Shown: piece after piece, positions 24,275 to 32,956 of the stretch
Layout of the letters: each line of letters starts with the position of its first letter
Numbering within the stretch: the first letter of the stretch is position 1
Source of the DNA: Acidobacteriota bacterium
GTDB lineage: Bacteria > Acidobacteriota > Terriglobia > Terriglobales > Acidobacteriaceae
Assembly: GCA_023410055.1 (NCBI GenBank)
Contig: JAEYQK010000109.1
Location: 1-64,000 of the forward strand
Reading direction: 5' to 3'
Length of the DNA stretch: 64,000 nt
Program-made: the position numbers and the translations under genes
Notes under the pieces: model-generated
The model's database searches: none
What the model was told of the DNA's origin: nothing
Seen by the model: the letters and a program-made list of their open reading frames with translations, nothing else

Positions 24275-25372
24275 TTATCCGACATTGGTCGCTTCAACCT
24301 TGAAGGGCGTTTCGCCGGACGATGGCTCGAACGAGTCACGCTGGAGGAAGAAGTCCAGATTGCCCCGTGTGACGAGGTGCGGCGCAAGCGTCACCTGCGG
24401 GGGACACTCGCCCTCTACGAGATGCTGATGTAATAGACGGAAAGCCGTGCGGCCCTGAGTCATGGGACGCTGCTGGATTGTTGCCGTGACCACCCCGGAC
24501 CTGAGTTCGGGAATCAGCTCGGAAAATAGGTCAGTTGTGATGATCGATAATTTGCCGATCATCCCAGCATTGCGTGCTGCACTCAGAACCGGGATGGAGG
24601 CTTCCGTCGTGACGTAAATGCCGGCAAGATCGGGTTTACGACGGAAAAGAGCACGGCATTTCTCGTACGCCTCGCTCTCAATGTCGTTGTCTTCGATAGC
24701 AGGTTCAACCGCAACTTCCGGATAGAAGTCTTCGATCGCTTTGCAGAAGCCCTGGAACTTCTCGGCATGTTCGGTAATCGCGAGCGAACTGACCGTGGCG
24801 GAGACCGTTCCTTTGCCACGCAAAAGCCTTCCCATCAGATCGCCGGCAAGCGAACCGCTGGCCATGGTGTCGATTGAGACAACGGCGATCCGGTTACTTG
24901 CCGGCGCGTCGGTCACGACACAAACCACTGGAATCTTGGCCTCGCGCGCGCGGTTGATCCACGGAGTAACAAGCGAAGGGCGGCTTGGAAAAGCGATGAT
25001 GCCATCGACGTTGGCGGCGAGAGCCTGCTGGAACGCCGTAGCATCGTCTCCCAGTTGAGGGTAGGTACGAAACTCAAGTTCTACGTTTCGAAGTCCAGCC
25101 GAGCTTGACTCGTCCAATATGCCGTTTCGCACTTCGTCCCAAAACGAAGTGGTTCCCTTCAGGGTATTAACGGAAATCCTTATTCTGCGTTTTTGTGATA
25201 GATACCTGGCAGCGAGATTCGGGTGATAGCCGAGTGCCTTGGCGGCCTGCAGAACCTTGGCCCTGGTGGCGGCGTTGACCTCGGGGTGATCGTGGAGAGC
25301 GCGGTGCACCGTCCCGATTGAGATCCCAAGCGATTCCGCTATGTCCAGAAGCGTGGTCTTCTTATTTGTCAT
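24275..25372 (-). CDS. LacI-family transcriptional regulator
   Basis: Start placed at ATG 25372 (MTNKKTT), which puts the helix-turn-helix at the extreme N-terminus (TLLDIAESLGISIGTVHRALHDHPEVN), as in LacI proteins; the hinge helix is LGYHPNLAARYLSQ. The 365-residue product continues with a periplasmic-binding-like effector domain (ISVNTLKGTTSFWDEVRNGILDE, VDGIIAFPSRPSL). The closest large carbohydrate locus begins at 29212, and LacI-type palindromes lie at 29005 and 38900, which makes this the likely regulator. The effector sugar is not known. Confidence 0.9.
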   Translation of the reverse strand: MTNKKTTLLDIAESLGISIGTVHRALHDHPEVNAATRAKVLQAAKALGYHPNLAARYLSQKRRIRISVNTLKGTTSFWDEVRNGILDESSSAGLRNVELEFRTYPQLGDDATAFQQALAANVDGIIAFPSRPSLVTPWINRAREAKIPVVCVVTDAPASNRIAVVSIDTMASGSLAGDLMGRLLRGKGTVSATVSSLAITEHAEKFQGFCKAIEDFYPEVAVEPAIEDNDIESEAYEKCRALFRRKPDLAGIYVTTEASIPVLSAARNAGMIGKLSIITTDLFSELIPELRSGVVTATIQQRPMTQGRTAFRLLHQHLVEGECPPQVTLAPHLVTRGNLDFFLQRDSFEPSSGETPFKVEATNVG

Positions 25373-25508
25373 CGGAGTGTCCGATGGAGTACCAAGCAGT
25401 TTACCGCGCAACAGCACTCTTGTGAACAACGGGCGTGAAATAGTAACTGGGTTCCGGCTGACCCTTACTGCATGGGAGTAAGCCGTTCGCCTGATTTCAA
25501 CCGAAGTC

Positions 25509-26198
25509 TTGGGGCAGCAGAATAGCAGTGGTCCATCTGGAAGGTGCTTTCTGCCGAGGCCCTCTTTTCAACGCTCTCAAAAATATGTCCTTGGGATTGG
25601 CCTAGTCCTGTGCGTATGGATGGCGCTTGGGTGTGTGGAGATTTCGGTCGTACCAACGGCATCTATGCAGCCGACGATTCAGATAGGGGACCACATACTG
25701 GTCTCCAAACTGCTGAATGCGCCTCGGTTTCCAGGTACCCCATGGCACTTGCCTCGGTTGGCCCGCATCTCTCGCGGGCAAGTCGTCTCCTTCCGCTCTC
25801 CACGGCAGAGTGAAGACGTCTTTGTGAAGCGTGTTGTGGCTCTTGCGGGCGACACTGTCGAAATCCACGACGGCTTCCTCTACGTTAATGGCCAGATGAC
25901 TCGGGAACGCTATGCGACCGAATGCAGAGGAACCCGAGAGATGCGACGTTTCCGAGTGCCTGAAGCAAGCCTCTATGTGATGGGTGATAACCGAGACAAC
26001 TCCGAAGATAGCCGCACGTGGGGGCCAATCCGAGCCGATAGCGTCGTCGGCGAACCTCTGGCCGTAGTCTGGTCGATCCGGTCGCGTTCCTCTGACTGGT
26101 TCGACGATCACAACGTATTCCGCCAGCGAATCTACCTTTCTGCCGCCCTGCACCTGGTCGCCGCTACCAGATGGTCGCGCACAGGTTTGCTGCTCTAG
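25509..26198 (+). CDS. lepB: Signal peptidase I
   Basis: TTG 25509 is the longest start; the true one may be later, but the membrane helix (YVLGIGLVLCVWMALGC, about 26-42) must be kept. Catalytic serine lies in PTASMQPTI, catalytic lysine in VFVKRVVALAGDTVEI, and the box E motif is YVMGDNRDNSEDSRTWGPI. One helix precedes the catalytic domain. It removes signal peptides at the outer face of the inner membrane. The C-terminal tail of about 40 residues past the core has no assignment. Confidence 0.88.
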   Translation: MGQQNSSGPSGRCFLPRPSFQRSQKYVLGIGLVLCVWMALGCVEISVVPTASMQPTIQIGDHILVSKLLNAPRFPGTPWHLPRLARISRGQVVSFRSPRQSEDVFVKRVVALAGDTVEIHDGFLYVNGQMTRERYATECRGTREMRRFRVPEASLYVMGDNRDNSEDSRTWGPIRADSVVGEPLAVVWSIRSRSSDWFDDHNVFRQRIYLSAALHLVAATRWSRTGLLL

Positions 26199-26343
26199 GT
26201 TGCCTGTGAGCACCCGGTTTTGAGCGCACAACGCATGCAGCTTGTGGCCAGCAAATGCCGGCAGAACTCCGCATGGCACGTTCACACGGCATCCAAAATA
26301 GAGTCGCCACTCCGCAATTCAGGAAAGAAAAGGGAGAAGAGAT

Positions 26344-26901
26344 ATGCGTCTATTCACGGCTGCCATTGTGGCAGTGATGAGCGTTGGTTTGGCAGTTGGT
26401 TGTTCGCACCAAAAAGCAAATACCCTGGCAATGAAGGACAAGGTGGAGCAGTCACTCAACCAGAATGGTCTTGGGAAGGTAAAAGTCGACGAAGACAGAG
26501 ATAAAGGCGTCGTCACGTTGAAAGGCGACGTGCAGTCTGCCGCCGAGAAGCTGCGGGCGGAGCAGCTCGCCCAACAAGCAGCTCCCGGTCGAATAATCGC
26601 GAATGAACTGGCCGTTCGTCCGTCTGGTATGGAGGATACGGCGAAGAAGGTGGATTCAAATACCGACGACGCCATAGAAGATCACTTCAAGGCGATGATT
26701 GCCGCAAACAAGTGGGAGAACCAGCACATCCGTTCCGATGCGAAGAACGGAGTTCTCACATTGAAGGGAGATGTTGATACGCCAGCGCAGCGCAGTGAGG
26801 TGGAGAAATCTGCGGCGTCCATACCGGGAGTACATCAGGTCGTGAACGAACTGACCGTAAAGGGCAACAAGTCCAACGCCAAAGCAAACAAGACCCAATA
26901 G
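26344..26901 (+). CDS. BON-domain lipoprotein
   Basis: ATG 26344 follows GGGAGAAGAG. The 185-residue precursor has a lipobox (GLAVGC, lipid on C20) and two BON domains: VEQSLNQNGLGKVKVDEDRDKGVVTLKGDVQS and IAANKWENQHIRSDAKNGVLTLKGDVDT. BON domains bind membranes or phospholipids; OsmY and DolP are relatives involved in outer-membrane integrity and osmotic stress. A basic, lysine- and asparagine-rich tail ends the protein. A strong terminator follows. Confidence 0.88.
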   Translation: MRLFTAAIVAVMSVGLAVGCSHQKANTLAMKDKVEQSLNQNGLGKVKVDEDRDKGVVTLKGDVQSAAEKLRAEQLAQQAAPGRIIANELAVRPSGMEDTAKKVDSNTDDAIEDHFKAMIAANKWENQHIRSDAKNGVLTLKGDVDTPAQRSEVEKSAASIPGVHQVVNELTVKGNKSNAKANKTQ

Positions 26902-26915
26902 TTCCTCCGGTCCTT

Positions 26916-26958
26916 AGTAGGAGGCCGCGCTAAATCGCGGCCTCCCTCACTACTTTTT
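26916..26958 (+). terminator. Rho-independent terminator after the BON lipoprotein gene
   Basis: A perfect 10-bp stem GGAGGCCGCG / CGCGGCCTCC (26920-26945) with a six-base loop is followed by a T run at 26954-26958. Confidence 0.9.
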
Positions 26959-27331
26959 GTCGGCCAGTTCGATAAAGATCACGCAGTTAGTTACTACTCC
27001 AGCAGCAGCGAGGTCGGTATTTGCATTCGTGCAGGGACGGGCTGTGCACCGTCTTCTATCTGGGGCACCCCCTCCCCACCCTGTTTCCGTATCACTGATG
27101 ATTTAAAGGAGTTAGCTATCGTGTCTGACTGATTCAGACTGCTGACTTGACTGTTGCGAGAGCAAAAAGCGGACGCAAGTGCGCCCGCCAAGCAAATTCG
27201 TAACTTTAGTATGACACAAGAGCCAGACCAAACCCGACAAGAATGCTGGTTCTGCACTCAGTTGAGCGGCAATGACTTACGAGGCTTCCCTGGGTTTCGA
27301 GGCCTTGACACGCTCGGACAGCGCACCTTGC
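26959..27331. other. Intergenic stretch, no gene recognised
   Basis: About 370 bases between the BON terminator and the end of the LeuA-like gene. A small hairpin GTCTGA / TCAGAC lies at 27123-27139. A plus-strand frame at 27154-27360 has no start signal or protein-like features. Confidence 0.5.
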
Positions 27332-28858
27332 CTACGCCCCCGCAGCCTGTTCCTTACTGAACTTGCGGGTCAGTTCGACGGCGTTGAGCATGCGCATGGT
27401 GGCGTTCATTGCGGCAACGAGCTGGTCTGAGTGTACGGCGCGAGTCGTGAACAGACGGCCATCCGTGCGCCAGGTGATTACGGCTTCGGTAAGCGCGCCG
27501 CTGGTGCCTTTGCGCGAGATGCCGATGCGATAGTCGATCAGTTCAGGGATGTCGCTGTAGACCGTTCGCAGCGCGTTTATGAACGAGTCGTACTGTCCGT
27601 CTCCCTCGCCTCGAGCGGTGATGATCTCATCATTGCGCGCCAGCAGGAGCGTGGCACGGGGGGACGTTCCCTTGCGCATTGTGAAGTGATAATCGCGCAG
27701 AACAAGGCCGTCCTCTTTTGTGTTCAAAATGTCATGCAGCAGAAGGATGATGTCAGCCTGTGTGACTGTCACTTTCTGGTCGCCCAGTTCTTTAACCTTC
27801 GCGAGCAATGCGCGCTGCTGGTCAGGCGTAATCTCGATACCTAGTTCTTTGCAGTTGCGCTCGATCGACGCAAGTCCGGCGGTTTTGCCGAGATCATAAC
27901 TGCGCTTGCGTCCGAAGCGTGCGGGATCGAGGCGGTTCTGGTAGAGCTTGCCTTTCTTGTCGCCGTCCGCGTGAACGCCGCAGCCTTGGATGGCGCTCAT
28001 GCGCCCAACGACTGGCGCGTTCGATGCGGCTTCGACGCCGCTGATGCCGCCTACCAGGTCGGTCAATTTGCCCAGCGCCTTCTCGTTGACGGCGCAGTTC
28101 ATGTTGTAAAGATCGCGTGCTGCGACGACCAGCGTGGCCAGATTGGTGTTGCCGGCGCGCTCGCCGAGGCCGTTCATCGCGACGTGAATACGATCAACGC
28201 CGGCTCGCAGCGCACAAAGCGCGTTGGGTACGGCAAGGCCGTAGTCATTGTGTCCGTGGAAATCGAACAGAATGCTGAAGCGGCTACGCATCCGGCAGAT
28301 GTAAGTGTCAGTCTGTTCCGGGCTCAGAACGCCGAGCGTATCGCACAACATGACGCGCTTCACACCCATCTTTGCCAGGCCGCCGGTTACTTCCATCACG
28401 TAATCGGGCGAGTCGGCCATGCCCTGGGACCAGTCTTCGAGATACACGTTTACGGTCACGCCTTTCTCGTGGGCGTAAGCGACAGTGCGCTCGATATCCT
28501 GAAGATGCTGTTTGACCGTCTTCTTCAATTGGACACGGCAGTGGTGTTCGGAACCCTTAGCCAGCAGGTTCATGACCGTGCCGCCGTTGGCCGTGATCCA
28601 ATCGACGGAACTGGTACCGTCGACGAAACCGAGGATCTCTACTTTGTCTACGCAGTCGTTCGCGCGGGCCCAGGCGGTGATTCGCCGGAGAGCGTCCGCC
28701 TCGCCGACGGAAATCTTGGCCGAAGCGACTTCAACGGCGTCCACGCCGGACTTGAGCAGGGCTTCGGCTATGACTAGTTTTTCGTCGGCTGTGTAATTGA
28801 CACCGGGGGTCTGCTCGCCGTCGCGCAGGCTGGTGTCCATGATCTGAAAACTTCTCAC
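27332..28858 (-). CDS. Alpha-isopropylmalate/citramalate synthase family protein
   Basis: Start taken as GTG 28858, with GAGGGG six bases upstream. The 508-residue enzyme has the DRE-TIM barrel motifs MDTSLRDGEQTPGV (catalytic Arg, metal Asp), HGHNDYGLAVPNAL (metal His pair) and GLGERAGNTNLATLV. It has a C-terminal LeuA-type allosteric dimer domain (about 390-500). It condenses acetyl-CoA with a 2-oxoacid in leucine or isoleucine synthesis. Substrate (2-oxoisovalerate or pyruvate) cannot be fixed by eye. No leuB/C/D genes are adjacent. Confidence 0.85.
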   Translation of the reverse strand: MRSFQIMDTSLRDGEQTPGVNYTADEKLVIAEALLKSGVDAVEVASAKISVGEADALRRITAWARANDCVDKVEILGFVDGTSSVDWITANGGTVMNLLAKGSEHHCRVQLKKTVKQHLQDIERTVAYAHEKGVTVNVYLEDWSQGMADSPDYVMEVTGGLAKMGVKRVMLCDTLGVLSPEQTDTYICRMRSRFSILFDFHGHNDYGLAVPNALCALRAGVDRIHVAMNGLGERAGNTNLATLVVAARDLYNMNCAVNEKALGKLTDLVGGISGVEAASNAPVVGRMSAIQGCGVHADGDKKGKLYQNRLDPARFGRKRSYDLGKTAGLASIERNCKELGIEITPDQQRALLAKVKELGDQKVTVTQADIILLLHDILNTKEDGLVLRDYHFTMRKGTSPRATLLLARNDEIITARGEGDGQYDSFINALRTVYSDIPELIDYRIGISRKGTSGALTEAVITWRTDGRLFTTRAVHSDQLVAAMNATMRMLNAVELTRKFSKEQAAGA

Positions 28859-29004
28859 TAGGTGCCCCTCTTCGGCCGCGTACAGCAATAATCAGGATAC
28901 CTGAGCAACCCATGTAGGCGATTTCAAAATACCGATAACAACTACCAAAAAATGAAGTCCGGCCACAGCGAGTGCCACAAATCGGAAAACATAAAGGAGT
29001 TTGG

Positions 29005-29016
29005 TAAAGCGCTTTA
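29005..29016. promoter_or_regulatory. Candidate LacI-family operator before the symporter
   Basis: TAAAGCGCTTTA is a perfect 12-base palindrome with the central CG step usual for LacI-family sites. It lies about 200 bases before the SSS symporter start. A related site is at 38900-38913. Confidence 0.6.
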
Positions 29017-29211
29017 TTTCTTGCCAAAGGTGGCGACTTGGGTAAAACTCAGAATGACAGCCCGTAGGGGGCATCCATCAAAGTCGGGTTCCAAATGGGC
29101 TTTGCCGCACATAAGCCAATCTGAGCCGACCGGTTATCCGTGAGTGGCTGAAACAGGGTTACTTCGCCCGTGCACGTACTGAGAGAGCGTGGCCGGGAAC
29201 AGAGGTGCAAC

Positions 29212-31125
29212 GTGCAACTACACGCAATCGATATCGCGATCATCGTCGCGTACCTGATCACGTCCGTTCTGGTCGGTTATTGGGTTTCGCATCGCGCTTC
29301 TCGGGATATCAAGGCGTACTTTCTAGGCGGCAACTCTATGCCTTGGTACGTTCTTGGTATTTCGAACGCTTCGGGCATGTTTGATATCAGCGGCACCATG
29401 TTGCTGGTGTACTGGATGTTCGTATATGGCCTGAAGAGCGTGTGGATACCGTGGCTCTGGCCGACGTTCAACCAGATCTTCCTGATGGTGTTCCTGTCGA
29501 AATGGCTGCGCCGCTCCAATGCAATGACCGGAGCGGAATGGATACAGACTCGATTTGGAAAAGGGCTGGGCGCTCAGCTATCGCACATCATTGTCGTGAT
29601 TTATGCGTTCGTCAGCATCATTGGATTCTTCACTTACGGATTTAAGGGAATAGGCAAGTTCGCCCAGCAGTTCCTGCAAGACGCGGTGCCGTGGCACTTA
29701 TCGGCCAACCAGTACGCGCTGATCCTGATCGCCATCACGACGATTTACGTGATCAAGGGCGGCATGTTCAGTGTGGTGATCACGGAAGTGATTCAGTTCT
29801 GCATACTCTCGATTGCATCGTTCGCGGTCGGAATCATCGCGATGGCGAAGGTTGCGCCTGACACGCTGCACCGTTTCACTCCAGCGGGTTGGGAAAACAT
29901 CTTCTGGTCGTCGCACATCGGAGCTGGAGCTTCTCAGCTGAACTGGTCCACGCTCATGCCGGCCGCAAACGGCAAGATTGCGCAAGACGGTTACGGCCTG
30001 TTCGGAATCTTCGTAATGATGCTGCTGTTCAAGGGCGTGTTCATCAGCGCGGCAGGTCCGGCGCCCAACTACGACATGCAGCGCATTCTGTCTTCCAAGA
30101 ATCCGCGCGAAGCTTCGATGATGAGCAGCTGGGTCAACGTCGTGCTGACTTTCCCCCGCTATTTCCTGATCACCGGCTTGACCGTTCTCGCAGTCGTATT
30201 CTTCAATGACCAAATTCGTACTCAGGGCACCATGGACTTTGAGATGGTGCTGCCGATGGCGCTCCAAAGGTTCGTTCCCACTGGCTTGCTCGGCTTCCTG
30301 ATCGCCGGCTTGCTGGCCGCATTCATGTCGAACTTCGCCGCCACCGTCAACGCTGCCCCTCCTTACTTCGTGAACGATATCTACAAGCGCTATATCAACT
30401 CCAACGCAAGCCCCAAGACGTATGTGCGGTTGAGCTATCTGGCATCGCTGGGTGTCGTGATTATCGGCGTTGGCGTTGGTTGGTTTGTGGGCAACGTGAA
30501 CGATGCCGTGATGTGGATCGTCTCCGGTCTATGGGGCGGCTACACGGCTTCGAACGTTTTGAAGTGGTATTGGTGGCGCTTCAACGGATACGGCTATTTT
30601 TGGGGCATGGTAGCGGGTATTGGTTCCTCGATTACCGCCGTACTGCTTTCTCAGCTGAAGGTCATTAACTTCGATCCGGTCAAGGCGCATGGGCTTAACC
30701 CGGACGTCGCGATTGTGTTCCCGATCGTGTTTCTTCTAGGACTAGTGGGCTGCATCGCGGGGACGCTGCTCACGAAGCCGGAAGATGACGAAGTTCTCAT
30801 CAGCTTCTACAAGCGTGTGAAGCCTTGGGGCTTCTGGGGACCGGTGTTGAAAAAGATCCAGGCCCAGGACCCGTCGTTTCAGCCGAACAAGGACTTTTTC
30901 AAGGACATGTTCAATGTCGTGATCGGCGTGATCTGGCAGGTCACACTCGTTGCGCTGCCGATCTACATCGTTATCAAGCGATTCAGCTACGCGCTGATCG
31001 CGTTCGTGGTGGTTGCGGTCACGTCGTTGATTCTGAAGTTGACGTGGTACAACCCGCTACGCGCCGAAGAGCAGGCAATGGCTGAGGCCGAAGAGGCAAC
31101 GGCCGTTCCGGCGGCGGCGAACTGA
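29212..31125 (+). CDS. Sodium:solute symporter (SSS family), probable sugar transporter
   Basis: Start is GTG 29212, five bases after AGAGGT. The 637-residue protein has about 14 membrane helices and SSS landmarks: YFLGGNSMPWYVLGISNASGMFD near helix 2 and GFLIAGLLAAFMSNFAATVNAAPPYFVNDIY in the second inverted repeat. It imports a solute with sodium. The context (GH9, GH94 and GH3 genes directly downstream, gap of 78 bases) suggests a sugar such as glucose or a beta-glucoside. The C-terminal part (after about 560) has two more helices and an acidic tail. Confidence 0.88.
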   Translation: MQLHAIDIAIIVAYLITSVLVGYWVSHRASRDIKAYFLGGNSMPWYVLGISNASGMFDISGTMLLVYWMFVYGLKSVWIPWLWPTFNQIFLMVFLSKWLRRSNAMTGAEWIQTRFGKGLGAQLSHIIVVIYAFVSIIGFFTYGFKGIGKFAQQFLQDAVPWHLSANQYALILIAITTIYVIKGGMFSVVITEVIQFCILSIASFAVGIIAMAKVAPDTLHRFTPAGWENIFWSSHIGAGASQLNWSTLMPAANGKIAQDGYGLFGIFVMMLLFKGVFISAAGPAPNYDMQRILSSKNPREASMMSSWVNVVLTFPRYFLITGLTVLAVVFFNDQIRTQGTMDFEMVLPMALQRFVPTGLLGFLIAGLLAAFMSNFAATVNAAPPYFVNDIYKRYINSNASPKTYVRLSYLASLGVVIIGVGVGWFVGNVNDAVMWIVSGLWGGYTASNVLKWYWWRFNGYGYFWGMVAGIGSSITAVLLSQLKVINFDPVKAHGLNPDVAIVFPIVFLLGLVGCIAGTLLTKPEDDEVLISFYKRVKPWGFWGPVLKKIQAQDPSFQPNKDFFKDMFNVVIGVIWQVTLVALPIYIVIKRFSYALIAFVVVAVTSLILKLTWYNPLRAEEQAMAEAEEATAVPAAAN

Positions 31126-31203
31126 GTAACTCGCAATGGCACGACCATTGGGAAGTAATCGCGGCACATTTTGATGCGCACCAGTGGCGCAGTGAGGCAA
31201 TTG

Positions 31204-32907
31204 ATGAGGCGAGTACTGATTGTTGGTGTTGTGCTGTGCGGTGTCGCATTTGCTCTGGGGCAGCAGCCAAGTCCGGCAATCAAGCTGGATCAAGTTGGTT
31301 ATCTCAGTTCGGCGAAGAAGATCGCGGTCGTTACGTCGTCGGCGCAGACGTTCGAGGTCAAACAGGTTTCGGACGGTAAGACCGTGTTCAAAGGAACGCT
31401 CTCAGCGGCGACGAAGGATGCCGATACGGGAGATACGGTGCAGTCGGCGGACTTCAGCAAATTGCGTGCTTCGGGCAGCTATTACCTGGATGTGCTCGGT
31501 GTTGGCCGCAGCTGGCAGTTCTCGATCGGCCCCGACGTATTCGCGCGTCCTTATTACCTCGCGATGCGATCTTTTTACGGGCAGCGCTGCGGGACGGCTG
31601 TTGATCTTGGATCGGAATTTCCGGGGTACAAGTATCCGGCGTGCCACGTGAAAGGCGCGTTCCATAAGTCGTCAGGGAAGGAAGGCGACTATGAGGATGC
31701 TGGTGGATGGCATGACGCCGGCGACTACGGGAGATACATACCGAGTTCTTCTGTAACTGTCGCGGTGTTGATGCTGGCGCAGGACCTTTACGGTGACAAG
31801 ACGAACAAGATCGCACTGAAGATTCCCGAGAGCGGGAACGGGACGCCCGATCTGCTGAACGAGACGCGCTGGAATCTTGAATGGATGTTCAAGATGCAGG
31901 ACACCGATGGCGGCGTCTGGCAGAAGCAGACCAGTACCGGCTTTGCCGGCTTCATCATGCCGCAGGACGACAAGGCGGCGAGCGAAATAATCGGAACGGG
32001 AAGCGATCCCTACAAGGGAACTTGCGCAACAGCAGATCTCGCCGCTGTCGGCGCGATGGCTGCGCGTGCATACAAGCCCTACGACGCGGCTTTTGCGGCG
32101 AAGAGTCTTGATGTCGCGCGAAAAGCTTGGAAGTGGGCGCTGGCACATCCGAATGAGACATTCACGAAGAACCCGACTGGAGTCTCCACTGGAATGTATC
32201 CGGATCCGCAGTGTGGAGACGAGATTCTCTGGGCAGCTGCTGAGCTGTGGCACACGACAGGAGAAATCGATTTCGACAGGTATTTCGCCGACAACTATTC
32301 GAAGTTCACCGACAAAATGCAGGCCCCTCCTCCTGAGAACTGGGCGGAGATGTCGCCGTTTGCCGCATGGGGTTACCTTCTCTCTGGCCGCAAAGGCGAC
32401 GCCAAGGCTGCATCGGAAGTGCGAGGCATCGTGGTCAAAGCGGCGAACGATATTGTCGAACGGACGCGAACAAACGGATACCACACAAGCATGATCGCAA
32501 AAGATTACGTGTGGGGTTCGAACAGCGTGGCCGCGCAGTACGGCGTGCAATTGCTAATCACGAACAAGATTGCGCCGAATCCAGCTTACGTCGAGATCGC
32601 AGCGGAAAACCTGCACTACCTTCTTGGACGCAACGCGTTCTCAACGTCGTGGGTCACGCAGGTTGGCGATAACCCTTTCAGGCATCCGCACCACCGGCCC
32701 AGCCAGGCCGACGCCAATCCCGAGCCCTGGCCGGGACTGGTGTCTGGCGGACCGAACGCGCGGTGGCACAACGCCGAACTGAAGATTCATGAGAATACTC
32801 CGCCGGCAAAGCATTGGGCGGACAACTGGGAAGCCTATGCGGCGAATGAAGTCGCAATCAACTGGCAAGGCGTACTGGTGTTTCTGCTCGCGGGGCAGTT
32901 GAAGTAG
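31204..32907 (+). CDS. GH9 endoglucanase (cellulase), secreted
   Basis: Start placed at ATG 31204, which gives a signal peptide (RVLIVGVVLCGVAFALG); 31171 is in frame. The 567-residue enzyme has an N-terminal CelD-type Ig-like domain (about 25-105) and a GH9 catalytic barrel. Catalytic aspartates are in WHDAGDYGRYIP, the conserved histidine in HHRPSQ, and the acid glutamate in YAANEVAINWQ at the end. GH9 enzymes cut beta-1,4-glucan chains. It should work in the periplasm or outside. The following GH94 and GH3 genes would finish the digestion. Confidence 0.92.
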   Translation: MRRVLIVGVVLCGVAFALGQQPSPAIKLDQVGYLSSAKKIAVVTSSAQTFEVKQVSDGKTVFKGTLSAATKDADTGDTVQSADFSKLRASGSYYLDVLGVGRSWQFSIGPDVFARPYYLAMRSFYGQRCGTAVDLGSEFPGYKYPACHVKGAFHKSSGKEGDYEDAGGWHDAGDYGRYIPSSSVTVAVLMLAQDLYGDKTNKIALKIPESGNGTPDLLNETRWNLEWMFKMQDTDGGVWQKQTSTGFAGFIMPQDDKAASEIIGTGSDPYKGTCATADLAAVGAMAARAYKPYDAAFAAKSLDVARKAWKWALAHPNETFTKNPTGVSTGMYPDPQCGDEILWAAAELWHTTGEIDFDRYFADNYSKFTDKMQAPPPENWAEMSPFAAWGYLLSGRKGDAKAASEVRGIVVKAANDIVERTRTNGYHTSMIAKDYVWGSNSVAAQYGVQLLITNKIAPNPAYVEIAAENLHYLLGRNAFSTSWVTQVGDNPFRHPHHRPSQADANPEPWPGLVSGGPNARWHNAELKIHENTPPAKHWADNWEAYAANEVAINWQGVLVFLLAGQLK

Positions 32908-32956
32908 ACAATTCATTCTTTCTTACTGAAGCCTTTTTAGTGGGGAGTGATCGACC

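Noticed and set aside
27154..27360. 68-residue plus-strand frame before the LeuA-like gene end
   Set aside because: No start signal, overlaps the end of the LeuA-like gene and has no recognisable features.
27971..28777. Plus-strand frame opposite the LeuA-like gene
   Set aside because: Shadow; the minus-strand gene has all catalytic motifs.
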